Assembly (NCBI GenBank): GCA_963824225.1
Contig: CAWGOF010000003.1
Span: 1,426,001 to 1,490,000 of the forward strand
Reading direction: 5' to 3'
Length of the DNA: 64,000 nucleotides
Source: CAWGOF01 sp963824225
GTDB taxonomy: Bacteria > Acidobacteriota > Polarisedimenticolia > Polarisedimenticolales > Polarisedimenticolaceae
Both the position numbers and the translations under genes were made by a program. Shown in pieces: positions 58,410 through 64,000 of this stretch (the stretch's first letter is position 1; each line of letters begins with the position of its first letter). Below the pieces are notes generated by a model that was given only the letters and a program-made list of their open reading frames with translations, was not told the origin of the DNA and did not search any database.

Positions 58410-59144
58410 CTAGTGCAGCTTGAACTCGACGATGACCGTGAAGTAAACCGCGACCGGCTTGCCGTTCTGCGTCGCGGGCTTGTACTGCCATTTCTTGACC
58501 GCTTCCATCGCCGCTTCGTTGAACAGCTCGTTCGGCGAGCGCAGGATCGTGACCTCGTCGACCTTGCCGTCGACGTTGATCACGGCCTGCAGGATGACCC
58601 GCCCCTCCATCCGGGCGCGTCGAGCGATCTCCGGATAGTCGGGCGTCACCTTCTTGACCAGCTCGGGGGCCTGGACGTCGCCGCCGACGAGGAGCGGCGT
58701 TCCCGCTCCCGTTCCGCCGACGACACCTCCGGGAACGCCACCCGGGACGCCACCTGGCACACCACCCTCGACGCCTCCGGGGACGCCTTCGCCGTCCGCC
58801 GACTCCTCCCCGTCTCCGCCGGTCATCGGCAAGTCGGGCACGACCTCGGGGATCACGTCGGGCTGGACGATCTCCTCAGGCCGGATCGGCTTCACTTCCT
58901 GGACCGGCGTCGACTTGGCGGCCGCGGGCGGCGGTGGGGGCGGCGGCGGCGGTGGGGGCGGCGGTGCCGCGGCCACGGCGAACGAGATCATCATGTCGGG
59001 GTCGGTCACCGCGCCGACGACGAGGTAGCCGGCGCCGACGATCGCGGCGATCACGACGACGTGCAGCACCGCGGCGACCGCCATCGTCCACCGCGACTGG
59101 CCCTCGGCCCGGCCCCTCCCACTCTCGAGCATGTGGTCGAACAC
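58410..59144 (-). CDS. TonB-family protein with poly-Pro and PGGV repeats (244 aa)
   Basis: VFDHMLESGRG begins the product; TM at about 20-40 (WTMAVAAVLHVVVIAAIVGAG), then a run of 13 Pro at 66-78, a Pro/Glu-rich stretch, and a Gly-rich stretch of PGGV-type repeats near 120-140. The C-terminal TonB domain is complete: VTPDYPEIARRARMEGRVILQ, VDGKVDEVTILRSPNELFN, AVKKWQYKPAT. The GTG at 59144 is chosen, since FDHMLES resembles the usual start of these proteins; ATG 59132 is an alternative. The TPR gene ends 2 nt before it. Confidence 0.9.
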   Translation of the reverse strand: MFDHMLESGRGRAEGQSRWTMAVAAVLHVVVIAAIVGAGYLVVGAVTDPDMMISFAVAAAPPPPPPPPPPPPPAAAKSTPVQEVKPIRPEEIVQPDVIPEVVPDLPMTGGDGEESADGEGVPGGVEGGVPGGVPGGVPGGVVGGTGAGTPLLVGGDVQAPELVKKVTPDYPEIARRARMEGRVILQAVINVDGKVDEVTILRSPNELFNEAAMEAVKKWQYKPATQNGKPVAVYFTVIVEFKLH

Positions 59145-59146
59145 GG

Positions 59147-60007
59147 TCAGGTGCCCTTCTGCTGGTTCTGTTCGGCCTGGAGCTCCGCGGCTTTGAGGTC
59201 TTCGGCTTTCTTCCGGTATTCGTCGGCCTTGAGCAGCGCCATTCCGGCTTCCTGATTCTTGCCGGCCACGACCAGGACCTTGCTCTTCTCGCGATACAGC
59301 AGGTTCGTGTACGAGAGCGCGTCGAAGTAGTTGGGATCGATGGCCAGGGCCTTCTCCATCGCCCTCAGGCCCTCCTCGATATCGGCCTCGCGCTCCTCGT
59401 TCGACACGAGCATCCCACCGTGGTACGAGCGGTCCCAGCAGGCTACCCCGATCGTATACCACGCCTCCTTGTTGTCGGGCATCTTCTCCGCGCGGGCCTT
59501 GTAATACCGCAACGCGTTCGGGAAGTCACCCTTCTTGCCGTACATCGTGGCCAGCTCGGCCATCAGGCTCGGATCGTCCGGCTTCTTGGCGTGCAGCTCC
59601 TCGAGGTACGCGAGGGCTTCGTCCGTGCGATTGGCCTGGGTCAGGATGCTCAGGTAGTAGCCGTGGACCTTGTCCGCTGTTTCCTGGCTCGGGGCGTGGC
59701 CCTGGTTCGCGAGCTCGATCAGCCGCCGAAGACCCTTGGCCGCCTGGTCGGCCGCCTCGATGTCCTTGGGGTGGGACGAGCCGGGGTGGTACATCGCCAG
59801 GTACGAGACGGCGATCAGGTAGTTGGCTTCCCAATCGTCCGGCTTCATCTCCACGATCTCTTTGTACTTGCCGATCGCCTCTTCGTACCTCTCGCCGCGA
59901 TACAGCTCGTTCCCTTCCTTCATGAGCACGCGCGCCCGGAACGTGTCGCACGCCGAGGCGGCGACGAGCGTGAGGGCGGCTACCAGAACGATCGAGCGGT
60001 TCCGCAT
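59147..60007 (-). CDS. TPR-repeat lipoprotein-like protein heading the second Ton operon (286 aa)
   Basis: The leader IVLVAALTLVAASACDTF contains a plausible lipobox with Cys near residue 20. Tetratricopeptide repeats follow: MKEGNELYRGERYEEAIGKYKEI, NYLIAVSYLAMYHPG, YYKARAEKMPDNKEAWYTIG, and DPNYFDALSYTNLLYREKSK. An extra insert contains RSYHGGMLVSNEEREADI. It is the first gene of the operon; the second Ton system therefore has its TPR gene in front rather than at the end. Confidence 0.88.
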   Translation of the reverse strand: MRNRSIVLVAALTLVAASACDTFRARVLMKEGNELYRGERYEEAIGKYKEIVEMKPDDWEANYLIAVSYLAMYHPGSSHPKDIEAADQAAKGLRRLIELANQGHAPSQETADKVHGYYLSILTQANRTDEALAYLEELHAKKPDDPSLMAELATMYGKKGDFPNALRYYKARAEKMPDNKEAWYTIGVACWDRSYHGGMLVSNEEREADIEEGLRAMEKALAIDPNYFDALSYTNLLYREKSKVLVVAGKNQEAGMALLKADEYRKKAEDLKAAELQAEQNQQKGT

Positions 60008-60297
60008 TCAGGCCCCCGTGTGTGGGTCGTCGAGCGATACGATCTTATCCCGAAGTGGCGGAAACGTGACCGTGGCCGCGACCACTCGCGACGAGGGGTC
60101 ACCCGCGCCGATCGACACAACCCGTCTCACGGCCCGAACGATAGCAAGGGTCGTCATGCTGAACCAGCCGGAAAACAACCTGAGATCACACACCCGTCGC
60201 TGCCGATCCAGGGGGACGATACCATCCCGAGATGGTTCCGGGGCCGGGTCGCCGGCTCGTGTGTTGCGAAGACGCAGCACCGCCCCCCGGGGGTCGG
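60008..60297. other. Intergenic region between nadB and the second Ton operon
   Basis: 290 bp without a gene. It should hold the promoter for the TPR-TonB operon; TAAGAT and TATCGC on the minus strand at 60035-60060 are weak -10 candidates without a good -35. At 60279-60298, right after the nadB stop, a GC-only hairpin (outer arms ACCG and CGGT, inner CCCCC and GGGGG, one mismatch) could stop transcription, but there is no U tract. Confidence 0.4.
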
Positions 60298-61914
60298 TCA
60301 GACGGTATCCGCCGAGAGCGGCCCCCCATCGAGCGGCTGGACGCCGATCCGGGCATCGTCGCGGAAATGGGCCCCTCGGCTCGCGCGGTTGCGCCGCGCT
60401 GCGCGTGCCACGAGCAGGGCCACCGTCGCCGCGTTCCGCAGTCCCACGAGGCCGTCGTTCAGGCGCGCCAGACGGTAGAAGTCCTCGATCGACAGGGAGA
60501 GCTGCGTCAGCTCGCGGATCGCGCGATTCAACCGGTGCTCGCTGCGCACCAGGCCGACGTAGTGCCACATGACGTTGCGGATCGTCTGCAGGTCGCCCTG
60601 GACGAGAGCGGGATCGGCATCGAACCGCAGGTCGGACACGTCCCACGGGGGCGCCGCGTCGGCGGCGGGGGTCGCCGCATACCCCAGGCTCCGGATCCGG
60701 GTTGCCGCGCGCGCACCCCACACCAACCCCTCGAGGAGCGACGTGCTGGCCAGGCGGTTCGCACCGTGGACGCCCGTGCACGAGACCTCGCCGATCGCGT
60801 GGAGTCCGGGGATCGAGCTCTGGCCATGCGTGTCGACGAGCACGCCGCCGCACGCGTAGTGCGCGGCCGGGACAACGGGGATCGGCTGGCGCGTGATGTC
60901 GATCCCGTGCGCCAGGCAGTGCGCGTGGATCGCCGGGAACCGCTCGCGCAGGAACTCGGGCGAATGGCAGGAAGCGACGTCGAGCAGCACGTGCGTGTCG
61001 TCGTTCGCCAGCATCTCCCAGTAGATCGCGCGGGCGACGACGTCGCGCGCCGCGAGGTCCTTCCATTCGGGCGCGTGGCGCTCCATGAACGGCTCGCCGC
61101 GCAGGTTCAGGAGCACGGCGCCCTCGCCGCGCACGGCCTCGCTGATCAGGAACTTGGTCGTGCCGGGCAGGTGCAGGGTCGTCGGATGGAACTGGACGTA
61201 CTCGACGTTCGTGATGCGCGCTCCGGCGCGGTACGCCATGGCCAGGCCATCGCCGCGCGCGCCGGGAGGGTTGCTCGTGTTCAGGTAGATCTGGCCGAAT
61301 CCACCCGTGGCCAGGACCGTGTGCGCCGCGTGGATCGGGTGCACCTCGCCCGACACGTGCTCGAGGACGTACGCCCCGTGGCACGCGAGCGGGCCATAGG
61401 CCCGCAGAGGATCCCGCGCGTGGTGCGGGAACGTGATCAGGTCGACGGCGGTGCGACCGGTCGCCAGGTGCACGTTCGGCCGCTCGGCGAGGCGCGCGAG
61501 CAACGACTCCATGATCGCCGCCCCCGTGCGGTCGCCGACGTGCAGGATGCGACGGCGCGAGTGCGCGCCCTCGAGACCGTAGACCAGGGCGCCGTAGGCG
61601 TCGCGATCGAACGCCGGCTGGCCCGGCCCGACGAACATCTCCTGGAGCAGGCGCGGCCCCTCATCGGCCAGGATCTCGACCGCCGGGGGCCAGCTCAGCC
61701 CGGCCCCGGCGCGCAAAACGTCCTCGATGAGCAGGTCGGGCGTGTCGTCCTCGCCGCGACCGACGATCCCGCCCTGGGCCCACGCGGAGTTCGATTCGAG
61801 CGGCTCACGCTCGCGCGTGACGACGACGATATCGCGCTGGCGATCCTCGGACAGGCGTAGGGCGGCCGTGGCGCCCGAGATCCCGCAACCGAGGATCAAG
61901 ACGTCGGTCCGCAC
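60298..61914 (-). CDS. nadB: L-aspartate oxidase (538 aa)
   Basis: FAD-binding start TDVLILGCGISGATAALRL, SAWAQGGIVG, ATGGFGQIYLNTSNPPGARGDG, HYACGGVLVDTHGQ and EVSCTGVHGANRLASTSLLEGLVWG are diagnostic of NadB (fumarate-reductase family). It oxidises aspartate to iminoaspartate for NAD synthesis. The GTG at 61914 follows the nadA stop by 3 nt. nadC is not in the window. Confidence 0.96.
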   Translation of the reverse strand: MRTDVLILGCGISGATAALRLSEDRQRDIVVVTREREPLESNSAWAQGGIVGRGEDDTPDLLIEDVLRAGAGLSWPPAVEILADEGPRLLQEMFVGPGQPAFDRDAYGALVYGLEGAHSRRRILHVGDRTGAAIMESLLARLAERPNVHLATGRTAVDLITFPHHARDPLRAYGPLACHGAYVLEHVSGEVHPIHAAHTVLATGGFGQIYLNTSNPPGARGDGLAMAYRAGARITNVEYVQFHPTTLHLPGTTKFLISEAVRGEGAVLLNLRGEPFMERHAPEWKDLAARDVVARAIYWEMLANDDTHVLLDVASCHSPEFLRERFPAIHAHCLAHGIDITRQPIPVVPAAHYACGGVLVDTHGQSSIPGLHAIGEVSCTGVHGANRLASTSLLEGLVWGARAATRIRSLGYAATPAADAAPPWDVSDLRFDADPALVQGDLQTIRNVMWHYVGLVRSEHRLNRAIRELTQLSLSIEDFYRLARLNDGLVGLRNAATVALLVARAARRNRASRGAHFRDDARIGVQPLDGGPLSADTV

Positions 61915-61917
61915 GCG

Positions 61918-62961
61918 TCAGCCGATCGCCAGCATGCGGTCGATCGACCGCCGAGCCCGCACGCGGATCTCCTCCGGCACCTCGATCGGGTACCGGTCGT
62001 AGCGCAGCGCGTCGCGCGTATCTTCGAGCGTGATCTGGTTCATGTGCGGGCAGCGGACACTGCACAGGCGGAGCATCTCCTTGTCCGGGTTCGCCGCGGC
62101 GACGTTGTCTCCCATCGCGCACTCGGTCAGGAGCAGGTAGTGCGGAGCCTTCGTGTCGCGCACGTAACGAATCATCGTCGACGTGCTGGCCGAGAAATCG
62201 GCCGCGGCCACGACCTCCGGGCTGCACTCGGGGTGGGCCAGGATGACGACGTCGGGAAACTGCCGCCGCACGTTCGCCACGTCGTCGACCGTGAACTTCT
62301 CGTGGACCTCACAGCGCCCGTGCCAGCCGATCAGCTGCACGTCGACGTCGTCGCCCGCGGCTCCGGCCGGCAACCGCGTGGGAAACACGATGTGCTTGCC
62401 CGTCTCCTTCGCCACGTTGCGCGCCAGGTACTCGTCGGGCAGGAAGATCACGGTGTCCGAGTCGAGCGACTCGATCACCGCCGCCGCGTTGCTCGACGTG
62501 CAGCAGTAGTCGGCCTCGGCCTTCACGTCGGCGTACGTGTTGACGTACACGACGACCGGCACGCCGGGATAGCGGGCCTTGAGCGCGCGGACATCGGCGC
62601 CGGTGATGCTCGCGGCGAGCGAGCAGCCGGCCTCCTTCGCGGGGAGCAGCACGAGCTTGTCCGGGTTCAGGATCTTCGCCGTCTCGGCCATGAACCGCAC
62701 ACCGCAGAACACGATCGGGTCCTTGTCGGTCGTCGCCGCGCGCCGGCACAGCTCGAGCGAGTCGCCCTTGAAGTCCGGCACGCTGTGGAACAGCGCCGGC
62801 TCCATGTAGTTGTGGCCCAGGATCACGGCGTTGCGCCGCTCTTTCAGCTCGAGGATGTCCCGGGCCACCTCGGCCTTGAGCTGCAGCTCGGCATCGGGCA
62901 CCACGCGCGCTAGGTGCGCTCGCATGTCCTGAAGGACCGTCTCGACCGACGGAACCGCCAC
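61918..62961 (-). CDS. nadA: Quinolinate synthase A (347 aa)
   Basis: Condenses iminoaspartate with dihydroxyacetone phosphate to quinolinate. The [4Fe-4S] ligands are Cys86 (VFCGVRFMAETA), Cys217 (RCEVHEKFT) and Cys304 (SVRCPHMNQ). Other family markers are GHNYMEPA and VYVNTYADVKAEADYCCTSSNA. The GTG start has GGAGG a few bases upstream. It is followed by nadB on the same transcript, so the two enzymes that share the unstable iminoaspartate intermediate are made together. Confidence 0.96.
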   Translation of the reverse strand: MAVPSVETVLQDMRAHLARVVPDAELQLKAEVARDILELKERRNAVILGHNYMEPALFHSVPDFKGDSLELCRRAATTDKDPIVFCGVRFMAETAKILNPDKLVLLPAKEAGCSLAASITGADVRALKARYPGVPVVVYVNTYADVKAEADYCCTSSNAAAVIESLDSDTVIFLPDEYLARNVAKETGKHIVFPTRLPAGAAGDDVDVQLIGWHGRCEVHEKFTVDDVANVRRQFPDVVILAHPECSPEVVAAADFSASTSTMIRYVRDTKAPHYLLLTECAMGDNVAAANPDKEMLRLCSVRCPHMNQITLEDTRDALRYDRYPIEVPEEIRVRARRSIDRMLAIG

Positions 62962-63096
62962 GGGAGGCCTCCGGGGGGCAGGATAGCAATCGGGACAGAA
63001 AACGAGACAGCCCGGGCCTCCTTCGACCCGTCACCACCGGTTTCGGCGCCGTACACTGACGACAGCGCCGTGGTTCGTCGTCAGGGGGGTGGGAGG

Positions 63097-63432
63097 ATGG
63101 GAGAGAGCCTCGTACGCAACGGGATCGCTGGGATCGTCTTCTGCCTTCTCTGCTCGGTGCCGGCCCTCGCCGGGGCGACCGAACGAACCACGGCCGCCGT
63201 GCTCACCGCGCCTCCCGGGGTCACGATCGCCGCGGGCGACCCATTCTCCTACACCCACGTATGCGATCCGAGCCTCGCATCGACCGGTCCCTCGACGAAC
63301 GATGCGGCCGTTCCCGGGCCCGGCCAGCTGCGCTACTACCTGGTCTCGGGCGCGAACGGCTGCGGCGTGGGCGATGTGGGAACGGACAGCTCGGGGAACT
63401 CGCGTCCGTATTTCCCCTGTGGCGAGAACTGA
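63097..63432 (+). CDS. Small secreted protein with the YLV-N-CG C-terminal module (111 aa)
   Basis: The signal peptide NGIAGIVFCLLCSVPALAGA precedes a short region and then GQLRYYLVSGANGCGVGDVG, with a final Cys about 15 residues on. That last segment has the same layout as the C-terminus of the subtilase at 19097-20890 (YLVRTRNACG then Cys). In that larger protein it follows a fibronectin-like region, so the small protein could be a stand-alone end module. GGGAGG is adjacent to the ATG; TACACT at 63053-63058 may be its -10. Function unknown. Confidence 0.65.
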   Translation: MGESLVRNGIAGIVFCLLCSVPALAGATERTTAAVLTAPPGVTIAAGDPFSYTHVCDPSLASTGPSTNDAAVPGPGQLRYYLVSGANGCGVGDVGTDSSGNSRPYFPCGEN

Positions 63433-63487
63433 GACGCTACTAGCACTGCGGGATCAGGTCTCGGCGCCAGGTCGCGCTGCGAAAAAG

Positions 63488-63516
63488 GCGAAAAAGGGGA
63501 CTGTCCCCGTTTTCGC
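63488..63516. terminator. Bidirectional hairpin with REP-like core between convergent genes
   Basis: Outer arms GCGAAAA and TTTTCGC enclose inner arms GGGGA and TCCCC around a CTG loop, with one A-G mismatch between. The A and T runs on both sides make it a terminator in either direction. The GGGGACTGTCCCC core also resembles a widespread REP-type repeat. It overlaps the stop codon of the aldehyde dehydrogenase gene by one base. Confidence 0.65.
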
Positions 63517-64000
63517 TACTTCACCTGGCGTTTCTTGGCCATCAGGACGCGGCGCGGGGACAGGCGCGAGCGGAAGCGCTTCGAGCGGAACAGACGTGCA
63601 AACGCGGCCAGGCGCGAGAACCACCCGTCGGCGTGGAGGAACTCGACCGAGCTCTTCACCATCGTCGTCGTCTCGGCGTCGTACGGGTAGGCGAAGACCG
63701 GCGCCTCGCCCGGCATCGGATCGAACGACACGAACCGCTGGCGCGACATCTCGCGCAGCCCGGGCGTGCCGTGGTTCTGGCCGATCCCGCTCCGGCGGTA
63801 GCCGGACCACGTGGCCGCGGGCTCACCGAACGAGTACAGCACGTCGTTGATCGTCACGACGCCGGCCTGGAGCCCCTGCATCATGCGCCCGGCGTGCTCG
63901 ACCGACTTGGTCCATCCGCTCGCGGACAGCGCGTACTTCGAGGTGTTGGCCAGGAGCAGCGCGCGCTCGAGGCTCTCGACGATGACGATCGGGATCACGG
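63516..64000 (-). CDS. Aldehyde dehydrogenase family protein, C-terminal part (gene runs off the right edge)
   Basis: The readable C-terminal 160 residues start PIVIVESLERALLLANTSKYALSAS and contain GLQAGVVTINDVLYSFGEPAATW, SGYRRSGIGQNHGTPGL and REMSRQRFVSFDPM. These are the last conserved blocks of NAD(P)-dependent aldehyde dehydrogenases (the GxRRSGxG block and the VTIND strand). The catalytic Cys lies in the missing N-terminal portion. The C-terminal 70-residue extension (WFSRLAAFARLFRSKRF and beyond) is amphipathic and basic, suggesting membrane association. Open past the right edge of the window. Confidence 0.9.
   Translation of the reverse strand, partial: VIPIVIVESLERALLLANTSKYALSASGWTKSVEHAGRMMQGLQAGVVTINDVLYSFGEPAATWSGYRRSGIGQNHGTPGLREMSRQRFVSFDPMPGEAPVFAYPYDAETTTMVKSSVEFLHADGWFSRLAAFARLFRSKRFRSRLSPRRVLMAKKRQVK

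Overview
The window is 64 kb of high-GC (by eye about two-thirds G+C) bacterial chromosome, densely coded on both strands, with no rRNA, tRNA, CRISPR array, insertion sequence or phage genes that I can see. The host is a diderm: there are two Ton systems, a large predicted outer-membrane barrel protein, a MacAB-type efflux system and many secreted proteins. A VWFA-related protein of the type first described in Acidobacteria (9547-11376), a DUF5818-like small secreted protein, a DUF6600 (YXWGXW) protein and NtrC-controlled FtsX-type transporters point to Acidobacteriota or a neighbouring lineage. That placement is an inference from protein families, not from a marker gene.

Layout. 1-8.4 kb: glycan-decoration genes (three glycosyltransferase or WbqC-like genes, methyltransferases, a DAO-type oxidoreductase), two tiny Cys-rich secreted proteins, a Zn-ribbon TrmH/SpoU methyltransferase and a zinc alcohol dehydrogenase. 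8.4-12.5 kb: a degenerate receiver/DHp protein, a DUF3995-like membrane protein, and the VWFA protein translationally coupled to a repeat protein. 12.5-18.8 kb: three DUF11 surface-protein genes, the largest 1583 codons. 19.1-23.9 kb: a secreted subtilase, a DUF5818-like protein, an inositol-phosphatase-family enzyme, and a SorAB-like sulfite dehydrogenase with its dihaem cytochrome c. 31.3-23.9 kb (minus): a six-gene operon of membrane-fusion protein, ATPase, two FtsX permeases, an NtrC-type regulator and its sensor kinase, preceded by a textbook -24/-12 promoter and two tandem palindromes.

31.4-38.8 kb (minus): an accessory block of small soluble enzymes and unknown proteins (Nudix-cupin fusion, SRPBCC, VOC, quinone-oxidoreductase, methyltransferase, DHFR-like, JAMM, DUF1801), many joined by 4-nt ATGA overlaps and with visibly lower GC at the upstream end. 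39.0-41.8 kb: the glyoxylate shunt (malate synthase, isocitrate lyase). 41.9-45.6 kb: an esterase, GTP cyclohydrolase II, and a membrane-anchored peroxiredoxin-like gene whose active-site Cys codon is an in-frame UGA, followed by a coupled secreted unknown. 45.6-49.6 kb: an S9 peptidase, a cation/proton antiporter and a lipoprotein. 49.7-60.0 kb: two Ton energy-transduction operons (DUF3450-ExbB-ExbD-TonB-TPR on plus; TPR-TonB-ExbB-ExbD-ExbD on minus) flanking a SYLF protein and a DUF6600 protein. 60.3-63.0 kb: nadB and nadA. The window ends in a small secreted protein and the 3' part of an aldehyde dehydrogenase gene.

The strongest candidate for something new is the predicted selenoprotein at 43519-44292. 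The reading frame is open on both sides of a UGA that sits exactly where homologous peroxiredoxin-like proteins have the first Cys of a CxxC motif, and a small hairpin with G residues in its loop follows 18 nt later. The second is the apparently autoregulated sigma-54 efflux operon with matched tandem palindromic sites.
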